Source: Micractinium sp. NFX-FRZ (lineage: Eukaryota > Chlorophyta > Trebouxiophyceae > Chlorellales > Chlorellaceae). Taken from it: 64,000 nt of DNA. The stretch's first letter is position 1. Each line of letters starts with the position of its first letter. Below the pieces are notes generated by a model. The model did no database searches and had not been told where the DNA came from. It was given only the letters and a program-made list of their open reading frames with translations. The translations under genes and the position numbers were made by a program. The DNA lies in contig JAPTJF010000061.1 of assembly GCA_029339195.1 (NCBI GenBank), positions 62,001-126,000 on the forward strand, in the 5' to 3' direction. Positions 33,785-44,574 of the stretch are shown piece after piece.

Positions 33785-36119
33785 ATGCTCTTCAACCGTG
33801 GGGCGCCAGGCGCCAAGGGTGTCGCGGTGCAGGAAGGTGACATGATAAAGGCGAGTGGCGAGCACCTGACAACCGCCACTGCGGACTGGCGGCGCCGCCG
33901 CGGGTGCCGCCTTGCGGGCGCCCACTGCCTGGTGCCGGCAGCTCCAACGCTCTGTGCCACATCCCATACCTGTTTGTGCAGGTGGAGTTCAACCACCTGG
34001 GAAAGTTACACGAGGTGCACTCCATAGGCTCTGTGGAAGATGCCTGCCTGGTGTGCGACATTCTCACTGGTGAGCTGGCACGGCTGCTGGGTGCTAAACG
34101 TGCCTGGAGCACCGGGAGGCTTCCAGCCCTCTGAGTGGTGTGGCAACCACACGGCCAAAGCAAAATGACGCACATCGTGTCTATCATCCATGGATTCGCA
34201 CCCACAAAATAGAATCACCCCCACAAAATGCGCACTGCAGTGAAAGAGGCGGTGGATGCGGGGCAGGCGCTGGAGGGACTGGCGCTGCGCAGCACACGGG
34301 ACGGCCTGCCCAGGTATGAGGAGCCCCCGCGGAGTAGGGGCCGTGCTGCTTCTCGTTGTTTGATGGCCAGGTCAAGACCGACAGGCCTCTGCTGTGCAAT
34401 GTTTATTTCTGAAATGTGCAGAGCAGGGTGGAGCTCACTCACTCTCAACAGTGCCTCGCCTGACCCCTGCCTCTTGGCCCCTCCTGCAGCAACCCCGCGG
34501 CTGGCATAGGCAGCGAGCTGCGCCAGCTCAGCTTCACAGAAGTGCTGGGCCAGCTGCAGTGCTGCGCACGGAGTGCTGGCGACACAGGCGGTGAGCGAGC
34601 TCAGCGTGGCAAGACACGCGTGCAAGCATAGCCTCCTCTGCCCCTCACGTTGCAGCCACCATTCTCTGCGCCCTTGCCCCCCTGTCCAAGGCCCCAGGTC
34701 CGACCCGACCCCCCCTCCCACCCTGGCTGTCGGCCTGCAGGGAATGAGCTCCTGCATGCGCTCATGCAGGGACCGAGCGTCCCTGTGGGGAGCACGCTGC
34801 TGCACGCCGCAGCTGCTCGCGGCTTCCTCGCCATTGTGGAGCTGCTGCTGCTGCTGGCACCGCAGGCAGCCACGCAGGGGGATGAGTCTGGCGAGGTGCC
34901 GGTGCACCACGCAGCTCGCAGCGATGGGACAGCTGTGACCCAGCTGCTGCTGGCAGCTGCACCCCAGTCGGCCCGCACTGCTGGTGGCTGGGCTGGCCGG
35001 CTGCCGCTCCACCTGGCTGCCACTGGCAGCCAGCCCGCGGCAGTGCAGCTGCTGCTGCAAGCGTTTCCAGAGGCGGCCATGCATCAGGACATGAATGGGC
35101 TGCTCCCGCTGCACTTTGCTGCTTCAAAGGCGGGCGAGGGCAGCCCCGAGGCGCGGTCAGCCATAGTTTCGGCGCTGCTGGCCGCCGCTCCCGCTGCAGC
35201 CCGCATCAGCGACTACTGCCACTTCACGCCCCTGCACTTTGCCAGCCAAAACGGCGACCTGCCTGTGGTCCAGCTGCTTCTCGAGGCAGCTCCAGAGGCC
35301 GCCGAATGGAGAGATCACGATTGCAACAACCCCCTGCACCTGGCAGCCGAGCGCGGGCACCTGGAAGTGATGCGTGCCCTGCTGCGTGCCGCCCCGGGCG
35401 TGGCCACGGCCGTGTATTGGGAGTGGCAGTGGACGCCCCTCCATGCGGCGGTCAGCAGCTGGCAGCGGTGGAGCTCCTGGTGGCAGCGGCCCCTGAAGCC
35501 TGCAGCATCCGCTCCGGATGCCGGGGGCAGAACAACCTGCCCCTGGACGTGGCCTTGTCGGCCAGGGGCTTTGACGTGGCGCGCTGCCTGCTGCCTGGTG
35601 GGTGGGGCGACATGGGGCAGGGCAGGTGGAGCCCTGTGTTGGGTGGGCGAAGGCCGCTGCATTGCTTGACGCGAGGTGATACAGTTTTAATAGGTGTCGT
35701 GCCTGCCCGCCTTCTCACCCCCCTCATCAGGCGACCAGCCACCCATCTGCTTGCCTTTCACCTCCCCCCCTGCGCGTCTCGCAGCCACGCCCGAGGACGA
35801 CGTTTGGATGGCGCTGGGTGAGGCAGAATACGACGAGGAGATGCAACGCCTGATCCATGCCGACTATGTCACTGGCCTCCTGCCGCTCACAGAGGATGAC
35901 TGGGAGTGCGTCATCCAGCCCTGCGCCGGGCTGGGGCGGGCGCTGCCCAAGGCACTGGCGCTCGGCATGCAGCAGGTGGTGCAGGTGGTGCGGCACCTGC
36001 CACCAGAGGATGATGCACGGCTGCGGGCGGCGGCACTTTGCCTGGCACAAGCGCAGCGTCACACCCGCGTCTTCCTCCCGCTGCCTGTCCTGCATCGCCT
36101 GCTGGCCTCAATCTTCTGA
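33785..36119 (+). CDS. Ankyrin-repeat protein, reading frame broken near 35455
   Basis: Proposed exons are 33785-33850, 33982-34069, 34241-34313, 34490-34590, 34741-35597 and 35785-36119. Exon 5 carries about eight ankyrin repeats (for example TLLHAAAARGFLAIVELLLL, PLHFASQNGDLPVVQLLLEA and PLHLAAERGHLEVMRALLRA), so the product is probably a protein-binding scaffold. In the seventh repeat the frame breaks: TPLHAAV is in one frame and QQLAAVELLVAAAPEA continues one base back. The distal frame agrees in phase with the last exon (ATPEDDVWMALGEAEYDEEM). One base is missing relative to an intact gene, so this is a sequencing/assembly error or a recent loss. The N-terminal exons (EGDMIK, joined by a GC donor to VEFNHLGKLHEVHSIG) are less certain and could belong to a longer or different 5' end. 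Confidence 0.75.
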
Positions 36120-36925
36120 AATTTGATCATGCTTGCTTGACTTGTCTTCTTTGTAACTGATGCTTCACTGCACGCACGCGCCTGCTGCTTTCACATTCGA
36201 TGCCTGCCAGCCTCACCCTTTCTGTGCACTGCGCCTGCCTGTCTGCCTGCCAGCATGATCACCGCAATATGTCGCTTCATTAGCGCCGCTGCCATGCACC
36301 ACACATCATCACACAGCCACTGCGCGATGCATTCCTCAAGCCTGTTCATTCTAGCGGCCCCCTTTTGCGCCTGCTACTGCCCACGGCGGCCCCTCCCGCC
36401 CTCTGGCTTCCCAGCCTGTCCTGGGTAGGCAGGGAAGCCCAAAGTGCTGTATGAACACATGTACTGAACGTGCACATATTGGTAGCTCAGTCTGCTGTTG
36501 CTGGCCAGCTCCTCTGGGCGCAGGCAGCCGGCCCGGGCGTTGGCAGCCCCCGTCGACGTCGGGCGAGAGCCGCTGCCGCCGCCGACGACAGGGTGCGCCC
36601 TCTCGTGGTGCAGGGCTGGAGACCGCACGCAATTGTATCCCGATCATGCGCGCACTGCCATAGCTGCACAGTCGCCGTGGCTGGCAAGTGCTCCGCTCAA
36701 GGGACTGGGCAGTGAGCGCCGTTGCCCCTTTGTGTGCCATGCCTCTCCACAACCATATGCACCGTTGCCATGCATGGGGAAGTGCACGCCACACAGGCCC
36801 TCCAGCGCCCATTTCTCGGTTCTCCCCGGACTGCCAGCTAGACCTCACCCTCGTTTGCCTCCGCCAGGCGCCTTCTTTCAACGCACATTGTCCCCTCGGC
36901 GCAGCGTTCAACCCAACTGGTCACG
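36120..36925. other. Intergenic between ankyrin gene and plastid uS10
   Basis: TGTAA at 36152-36156 ends the ankyrin transcript. The remainder is the uS10 promoter and leader. No gene is seen. Confidence 0.45.
36152..36156 (+). terminator. TGTAA polyadenylation signal, ankyrin gene
   Basis: TGTAA lies 33 bp after the stop, which supports the end of the distal (shifted) frame as the true stop. Confidence 0.5.
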
Positions 36926-38359
36926 ATGGCGGCCCTGGCGAGCGCCGTCGCTGTTACCATGCAGCCCTGCACGACCAGCCGGGTGTCCAGCAGCCAGTCG
37001 GCGGTGCTGGTGCGCCCCTTCTCCCGCTCCCTGGCATCCAAGCCTCTGGTGGCGGCAGCAGCAGCCCCCGCGGCGTCCCGGCGCCAGGCGGTGGTGGTGG
37101 CAGGTGCGCGCCACAAATGCGGGCCACCAGGGCTGCTTTGTGGCCATTGGGGCGCACGGGAGGCTTGTAGCGCCGCATTGAGCTCGGCGATAGGCACACA
37201 AAGGTGGGGCGGGGCGCCCGCCTCGCCGCCGCCTGCCACAGCGCTGAACGCTTTTCCGCTCCCGCACGCGTGTCCCTGCCCGCCTGCAGCAGCAGCAGCC
37301 CCCGCGGCACAGCAGCAGAAGATCCGCATCAAGCTGAAGAGCTACTGGGTGGACCTGCTGCAAGACTCTGTGGAGAAGATCCGGGAGGCGGCCAGCAGCA
37401 CCGGCGCCAGCATTGCCGGCCCCGTGCCCCTGCCCACCAGGTATGTGCAGCGCAGCGCGCAGGGCAGCCATTCTGGGCAGCACCAACTTGATAAATGTTC
37501 AGCAGAACAGCGCAGGCAGCGCAGCACGTTGGGCAGTGGCTAGCGCAGCAGCAGTGGCGGCGAAACCGTGCGGCAGGCAGCATCCGCACAGCAGCACAGC
37601 GGCGTTTTGAGGCAGGCGTGCACCTGGGTGCTGCAGCAAGGGCTGCGGAGCTGCGGCGTGCACGCAATCACAGTCTAAGCGTGGCGCAGTCAGCACAAGC
37701 AGCAGCCAGGTCATCGCGTTGCTGAGCGAGCTGACGGCTCTCACCACCTGCTCACGAGGTACTTGCTTCATGCCGCCTGCTGCTCGCCGGCGCCGCGCAC
37801 CCCAACCCCTCCTTGCACATGCTTCCCGCCCCTCCCCCCCGCAGGCGCAAGATCTACACCGTGCTGCGCTCCCCCCACGTCAACAAGGACTCTCGGGAGC
37901 AGTTTGAGGTGCGCCTGCACCAGCGGCTGATCGACATCAAGGACCTCTCCTCCTCCACCGTCGACCGCCTGATGAACCTGGACCTGCCCGCCGGCGTGGA
38001 TGTGGAGGTGAGCACAACAAAGGGTCAAGAAGGACATCACAGCAATGACATGTATGTGGTTGTTGTCCAAACCGCGAGGCGAAGAGGCGGGCGGACTTGC
38101 CCGCCGGTGCGCGGAAGTGGGGCTGGGCGTGCAAGTTTGTGCCAGCATCTCCCCACATGTTGGTTCTCACAGGGGTAGTAGGCTAGGAACGCTTTGGGTG
38201 CTGCTGGCACCCTGGGGGCGGCAGATGCAGGGTATCTGCCACTGTGCAGCACGGCAGCGCAACACGTCAACCCGCCCGCTGCTGCCCCCCGTCTCAACTG
38301 TTTCAACTGTTGACCCACTGCCTGCCACTTTTGTGTGCACCCTGCAGGTGAAGCTCTGA
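36926..38359 (+). CDS. RPS10: Plastid 30S ribosomal protein uS10
   Basis: Four exons (36926-37103, 37290-37440, 37845-38007, 38348-38359) give 167 residues. The first 60 or so residues are a chloroplast transit peptide ([19 protein letters not shown], Ser/Ala/Arg-rich, no acids). The mature part is bacterial-type S10: [21 protein letters not shown], then [39 protein letters not shown] and the terminal strand [11 protein letters not shown]. It sits in the head of the plastid small subunit. The last coding exon is just 12 nt (three codons and the stop). Conservation of the terminal VEVKL supports it, because reading through exon 3 would give an unrelated tail. Confidence 0.96.
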
Positions 38360-38695
38360 GCTCTGCATGCACGCTGCACGCATGCACACGATGGCCACGT
38401 CATGAGCTGAGCCTCCTTGCAAGCTTCACGCCGCCTGGGTGGCGGCATGGCGCTGCGGCACTCCTCGGGCCGCCATCGCAAGAAGAACCGCCGGGGCTGG
38501 GCTTGGCTGGGCGGCACGCTGCGCCCTCTCTCGGTACACACGCATGCAAATGAGCGGCGCACGTGCCAGGGCTCTCTCTGCTGGAGCCTGCAGCTTTGCT
38601 CCCCCCTCTCGCTCTCCCCCCCGATTTGTTCAGCAGTTTTCCTTTTTCGGGCGTCACACACACCGCCCACTCGCTCTCTCGTCCCCTTTGCACTC

Positions 38696-38700
38696 TGTAA
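38696..38700 (+). terminator. TGTAA polyadenylation signal, plastid uS10
   Basis: TGTAA lies 337 bp after the stop. Confidence 0.55.
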
Positions 38701-38734
38701 GTCAGTTCACGCTCAAAGGGTTTTGAAGGTTTTT

Positions 38735-38739
38735 TTACA
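38735..38739 (-). terminator. TGTAA polyadenylation signal, NOG2
   Basis: TTACA on the plus strand, 123 bp beyond the NOG2 stop. Confidence 0.55.
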
Positions 38740-38861
38740 GATGGGCAGCAAGTGACAAATTGAAGGAACAGAGGAACAGCAGGATACAGGGGGGGAGGTA
38801 GAGCCTAACCTAGGTGCCATGAGGCCAGGGCGCTGTGCCGCAACCTGGCTGCCAGGGCCCC

Positions 38862-41800
38862 TCACCGCTGCTTCCGCTTGCGTCCGGCGCTGGCCGCAGC
38901 GGCAGGCGTCGCCTGCTTCTCTTCTCCCGCTGCTGGCGCGGCCCGCTTCTGGCGTCCCGCTGCCGGCGCCGCCTGCTTCTTCTCTGCTGCCGCCGGCGCC
39001 GCCCGCGTCTGGCGTCCCGCTGCAGGCGATGCCTGCTTCCTACCACCCGCGCCCGGCGCCGCCTGCTTCCTTCCACCCGCTGCCAACGCCGCCGGCTTCT
39101 TTCGGCCCGCTTCCGGCGCGGCGTGCTTCTTTCCCCCAGCTGCCAACGCCGCCCGCTTCTTCCCCCCCGCTGCCGGCGCCTTCTGCTCCTCCTCAGGCGC
39201 CGCCGCCTCCGCTGCTGCCCCTGCCGCGTCCCCGCCGTCGCCCTGCATGGCTGCCATGACAGCTTCCCAAGACAGGTCCTGATCGTCATACCCAGCATCA
39301 TCGTCCTCCTCTTCCTCCTCGCTTGACCCCTCCTCGCTGCCGCTGCCAGAGGTGCCCTCCTCGCCGCTGCCGCTTGCGTCCTGCAGAGGGAGCGAACATG
39401 AACGGGAGAGTGCACTGGTCAGCGTTTGGTGCATAACAGCAGCAAGCGGATGGTCTGGCAGGCGGGCAGGCAGTGGCCGCGGTCCTGCACCCAGCAGATG
39501 CTGCTATCATCAAGCAGCGCACGCAAAGCTGCCAAACACAACACGGCCATCGGAGCGGCAGCTGCTGCAACCACAGCAGCCATAGCAGGCACGCCCGCCT
39601 GGCGTGCCTCACCTCATCTTCGCTGCCGCTGCCCGCTTCATCCTCCTCATCCTCATCCTCGCTGTCGCTGCTAACCACATCCTCCTCCTCTCCCGCCTCC
39701 TCCTCGTCGTCCCGCCCCTCATCCGCTGCCGTGAAGAAGCCCTGCTGCACCGGGATGGCCGAGCGCCGCTGCTTGGCGGTGGCTGCGGCCGCCTCTGCCG
39801 CCATCGCCCGCGCCGCTGCCGCCGCCTTCTCAGGATCCCCATCCAGCGCCGCCTTGGCATCCTCCTCAGTCACCGCCTCTGCAGGCAGCGGCGCCTGTGC
39901 CCCCTCATCTCCCTCCTCGCCAGCAGCAGCGCCGACATCCTTGACAGCAGCAGCAGCGCCGTCGGCGGCCGTCGCAGCCGCCGCCGCAGCGTCGGCAGCC
40001 GCAGCCGCCGCCGCAGCCACAATCGACGGGTGATCGTCGGTGTGGCCTGGGGGCAGCGTAAAGAAGGGGATCTTGCCTCGCTGCCAGTCGTAGAGCACCA
40101 TGCGGGCGGCGGTGTTGAGGTCGGGCTCGCCTCCCTTGGCCAGCTTGCCTGCAGGCAAAGGACGGCGGGGGGCAGGGGGGGAGGGGCAGGGAGAGGCAGC
40201 AGCGAGCGGTGTGGGGGAAGCGGTGGGTGGTCGAGTGGGGTGCAGCGGGGCCCAGGCGCGCCAGGCCTTCTGCTCATAGAATTCCCATCCCGCTCCCCCA
40301 ATTCATCCTGCCGCCTGACCGCACACAGCTTGTCTCGCCCGCCACATGCCCCACACAATCCCGCCCCCCTTTCCCAGCCGCAGCCCCCAAACATCTGCCA
40401 AGCAGCAGCACTGCAGAGCCAGACAAACACCAGCGCACCCGTGTAGCGCGCCACCTGCGCCAGGAAGTCCTCCGTGTCCGTCCACCCCTTGAGCTTGTAG
40501 GCGCGGCGCAGGTACTCGGGCTTAACCCGCTCCAGCACCTGCCCCACGTGCTCTGTGGCGTCCTCCTGTGAATAGGGAAGGAAGGAGGGGCGGCAGGGCA
40601 TGGAGGGTGTGAGACAGGGGTGGAGAGCGGCAGCACAGCGGGGCAGGAGGTTTGTAAGCCATGGGAGCGCAGCTGGAGGTCAGGTGCTATCCACAGGACT
40701 AATTAAATCACTCGTCAGTTCAATTTCCCCTGACCACACGCGCTCACCAGGTCCTCCACGCACCACCCCTTAACGCATGACGCACGACGCATGACGGCCC
40801 CACAGCGGTTGAACATGTCTCAACTGGGGCACTACCACCGCAGGCGCTCACCAGGTTCTCCACACGCACCACCCCCTGGAGCATGACACCCCAAAGTTTG
40901 TGAATCAACACAAATATAGACACCAAGGTAGGTTACCAAAAGCGCTCACCAGGTTCTCCACACGCACCACCCCCTTGAGCACGATGTCCGTCTCGTCATC
41001 CCCCGTCTTGTTGTACACGACGCCGGGGCAGTCGATGAGGAAGATGCGCTTCATGAGGGTGATGTACTGCCACACCTTGGTCTCGCCGGGGACCGGGGCC
41101 ACGTTGCACACCTGGGGGAGGGGGAACCAGGGGCAGGGAAGGGACAGGCCAATAAGAGGAGCTTCTCAAGGGCAATGTATTGGTCCTGTTGGGGTCCAGG
41201 GCCATGTTGCAGACCTGGGGGAGGGGGAGGAAAGCAGGCGGGAAGGGAAGGAGGAAGGTCAGAGGAAGCGGAGCTTGTTGAGGGCGATGTACTGCGACCG
41301 AGGAGGTTAGGGAGGTAGGTGAGGCAAAGGGGTGAGGGGAGGGGCGGCAAGAATGATGCAGCCGCGCCGAGGGAGGGTCGGCTGTGGAGGAGCAGAGCGA
41401 GTGCCGGGGGAGCAGGCAGGCAGCGTACTGAGGACTGTGTGCATGCGCGGGCAACCGTCCAGCCTTTCTGCTGCCCCCATGACACCAATCCAAACACCCG
41501 GCATAAACCCACCTTCTTGCTGCGCAGGGTGTTGATGACGGAGGACTTGCCGACGTTGGGGTAGCCCACCAGCCCGACGCTGATGTACTGCTTGTCGGTG
41601 CGCAGGCGTGCCAGCTGGCGCAGCAGGCTCAGCAGGCTGCCCTTGCCAAAGGGGTTGGTGATGGAGGCGTGGAAGGCCAGGGTGGGGTACTCGCGCGACA
41701 GGGTGTGCAGCCAGCGCTTGGTGACCCAGGCAGGGACCTGGAGTGGGAAGGAGAGGTGGAGGAGGAGGGGGGAGCAGATGAAGGCAAGGGGTCAGTGCTG

Positions 41801-44128
41801 GCAGGGCAAGGAAGGCCAGGTGTGTGGCAGGGTGTGCGATGCGAGCCAGCGCTTGGTGACCCAAGGCGGGGGCGTGAAGGGACAAGAAGGTGGGGCGGAG
41901 GGGGAGCAAAGAAGGCAGGGGGTCAGTGAGGGGAGGGGGTGCATGGCAGGAGATGAGGTGCAGGCAGCGCTTGGTGGCCCAGGGTGCAAAGGGATGGGGC
42001 AGGTGGGGAGGCGGGGTGGGGAGCAAACCGAAGCTCCTGGATGTTGAGCCAGGGCGAAGCATACAGCATGGAGCCTGCATGAGGATTGCTCACTCACCAG
42101 GTCGCACTTGTTGAGCAGCAGCAGCAGGTGCTTGTGGCGCGCATTCTTCTTCAGGTGCTGCTCCAGGTGGCGGCACCGGGTGCCGTTGGGGTCTCGAGCA
42201 TCCAGCACCTGCAGCGTGGGCAGCGGGTGCAGGCGGGCAATGGGGCGGGCCGATGAGCAGGCAGGCAGGCGATGAAGCGTGATGCATCACCCCCTACACT
42301 AAGCGCACATCTCGGCATGACAGCTGGCCAAGCTTGGGGAAGCTCTCACCGCACACAAACCGCCCCCACACATGGAGGGTGACATCAGCCGCCTTGTGCA
42401 GCTCCCCCAACATGCGCCTCCCCGCCTCACACCATGCACCTTCCGTGCAGCTTCCCACCTGGATGATGACGTCGCTCGAGTCCACCACCTTGTACAGCTC
42501 CCCCCAGATGCGCTTTGACTGGCCCTTCTCAAACACGGCGTCGCGCGCGGCGTTGCGGCTGCCGTCCTCCTCGGCCACGTTGGACGCCTCCTTCTTCTCA
42601 GTGTACTGCTCCTCAACAGTGTTGGCCTGAGGGGCGGGAGGCGTGGCAAGAGCACAGAGGGAACAGACGAACAAGCTCAGGTGGTGGCCCCATTGGCGGC
42701 AGCATGCCTGGCACGGCTCCCCAGCAGGCCCACATGCGGCGCTGCCCGCCCAGGCAACACATGCGTTGAAAGCTGGGGTGCTGCCACCCACCCCCCGCAC
42801 CATCTGCAGCACGGCCGACGTGGCTCCATGCAATAGCCCACATGCACCCTGCCCACCCGCTCCACACACTCATACAACTGACGTCTGTAAGCCAGGCACA
42901 AGCGACGGTTGTGCTGCACAGCTGGCTGCACCCACCATCTGCAGCATGTCTGCGTAGCTCTCGGCCCCCAGCTTGGGCCGCTTGCGCGTGGCCCCCTTGC
43001 CAAAGGTGGAGGAGAAGGGCTGCGTCTGCACCAGGCTCACGCGCGCCGCCTTGCCTGCGGGAGGGCAGCATGTGTAGAGGCACAGTGGCAGGATTGGCAT
43101 GCCGCGCGTGTTGGGCGGGAGGAGGGGACCAGTGCCGAGGAGACCGACGGCAGCAGGCACACGTCTGATCACAGCCAGCATTGCTACAAGGGGCACATCC
43201 CGCACTACAAAGGTGCAACCTGTCCTCCCTCCCCTAGTAATTGCCCGTCCGCCCCACACGCAACCGCAACCGCTCACCCTTCTTCTCGGGGTCCTCCAGC
43301 AGGCTCAGTGGCAGCTTCTTCTCCCGGATGAGCACGGTGTAGGGGTCGGCCACCTGTGAGGCACGAGTACAAGGGTGTGGGGGCGGTTTTGCGAGGGTTG
43401 ACGTCGTAGAGGCCGCACCCGATGCAGGGAGACAGACTGCGGCGGTGCCCCCACGCGCATGCTGGGCCGAACCAGGCCCCCGGCCAGCAGCAGCCACAAT
43501 GTGTTTCACGCCATCTCAGCAGCGGGCGTCCGAGACCCTGCTGGCCCCACCCAGCCTGCCCCAGCCCAGCCCACCTTGGCCCCCATCTCCTCGCGAAACG
43601 CCTCGAGCTGCTTCTGCCCAATCACGCGCGTGTTGCCAAACCAGCGGCGGTCGGGCTGGATACGCGTGGTGGGCAGGTCCTTGGACTGGAAGTCCTGGTG
43701 GATGATCTTGCCCTTCTTGTCCCGCTTCGCCCTGCTCTTGTACATGTCCAGGCGGCGCACCTGCAGGAGCGGGGGGACGAGTGCATGAAGAGGGGCTGGC
43801 TGGCAGCGCAGGCGGCGCCTAACGGCGGGCAGGAGGGCGGGAGCGCCTGGCCCAGGCGTCGGCGGGCTGCCAGCGCGTGACTGCGACAGTGAAATGGTGT
43901 CCAGGAAGCTACCAACTGCACGGTAGGCAGCCCAGTGCTGCAGCCGGGAGGCCGGCAAGAAGCCTGCCGGCGCGCCGCATGCCGAGGTCCGCCCCTCTCG
44001 CTGCACCTTCTCACCGTGGCAGCATCACGCAGGCCGCTCTTGCTCTCCTTGTTGGCCCTATTCGAGTCGTTGCTATGCTTGGGCTTGCGCGTGTCTTTTG
44101 GGGCCTTCTCCCGCTGCTTCTTCACCAT
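38862..44128 (-). CDS. NOG2: Nucleolar GTP-binding protein 2 (NOG2/GNL2) with H1-like tail
   Basis: Eleven exons (44128-44015, 43760-43575, 43353-43278, 43054-42936, 42626-42459, 42208-42098, 41737-41513, 41111-40950, 40565-40439, 40148-39613, 39380-38862) give 780 residues. It has the family start MVKKQREK and the circularly permuted GTPase order: G4 NKCD (about 254), then G1 GYPNVGKSS, then G3 DCPGVVYN. Downstream [26 protein letters not shown] is typical of NOG2, which promotes pre-60S maturation before nuclear export. The C-terminal 350 residues are unusual: an Ala-rich and acidic region, then about nine Ala/Lys/Gly repeats of 10-11 residues like a histone H1 tail, ending in AGRKRKQR. Exons 7 and 8 have two or more edge copies in neighbouring introns. 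The start codon lies 446 bp from that of the importin gene, on the opposite strand. Confidence 0.96.
38890..39190 (-). repeat. Coding repeats of the NOG2 tail
   Basis: About nine units of 30-33 bp encode [14 protein letters not shown] decapeptides within the last NOG2 exon. Confidence 0.88.
40735..40990 (-). repeat. Triple exon-end repeat, NOG2 exon 8
   Basis: GCGCTCACCAGGTTCTCCAC (exon end and donor, 40943-40962) recurs at about 40844-40863 and, with changes, at 40740-40757. The copies are about 100 bp apart. Confidence 0.95.
41047..41302 (-). repeat. Triple exon-start repeat, NOG2 exon 8
   Basis: About 80 bp covering the exon 8 start (GCCACGTTGCACACCTGGGG) has a copy at 41159-41238 and a partial third at 41270-41300. 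Spacing is about 112 bp. Confidence 0.9.
41690..41990 (-). repeat. Triple exon-start repeat, NOG2 exon 7
   Basis: CCAGCGCTTGGTGACCCA lies at the exon start (41711-41728), at about 41846-41863 and, diverged, at about 41966-41983. Confidence 0.92.
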
Positions 44129-44574
44129 TTTGGCGAGTTTTAGCGGCCCAAAGACAAACGGGAATGCATGCAAAGCCGTAGGACACTGCGCCGCCGCTGC
44201 ATTTCGCGCCTGCAATTTTGGCGCCCTCGCCAGCGTCAGCAATGGCAGAATGTGGTCGATCAGGCTTATGCTGCACTGAACTCCGCCAGTGGGGAGTGGG
44301 GCAGCACCAATCATCTCTTCCCGCAGTTCTGCAGTCCTCATCAGCCCGCTGCAAATTGGAACACCTCGTGGAGAGGCTCCGAGGGTAGCGGTGCGCCTCC
44401 AAAGTGATCTGACCGCGTCACATGTCGCTGATCCGGCCAGTCACGGTCTGGCCGCAGGGTGCTGGGTCGCTCTGCCGCCGCCGCCTGCTGCCGCCGCCCA
44501 CCGCTGCCGCCCGCCCACTGGTCACGCTCTCCTTGCCGTCCCCCCCCTTGTGCACAGGCCCCCTACCCGCAGCC
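44129..44574. promoter_or_regulatory. Divergent promoter, NOG2 / TNPO3-like importin
   Basis: 446 bp between two start codons of nuclear transport/ribosome-assembly genes. Lower GC near 44150-44290. No defined motif. Confidence 0.45.

Larger units (their letters stand above)
38360..38861. other. Convergent 3' region, plastid uS10 / NOG2
   Basis: TGTAA (plus) at 38696-38700 and TTACA (minus signal) at 38735-38739 lie about 35 bp apart, so the two 3' ends nearly abut. No other gene is seen. Confidence 0.6.

Noticed and set aside
33785..34069. Possible adenylate kinase remnant (RGAPGAKG and GKLHEVHSIGSVED)
   Set aside because: The P-loop GxPGxGKG is not intact and no lid or NMP-binding motifs follow, so the likeness is too weak to name.
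35440..35475. Programmed ribosomal frameshift in the ankyrin gene
   Set aside because: No slippery heptamer or clear downstream structure is seen. A missing base is the simpler explanation.
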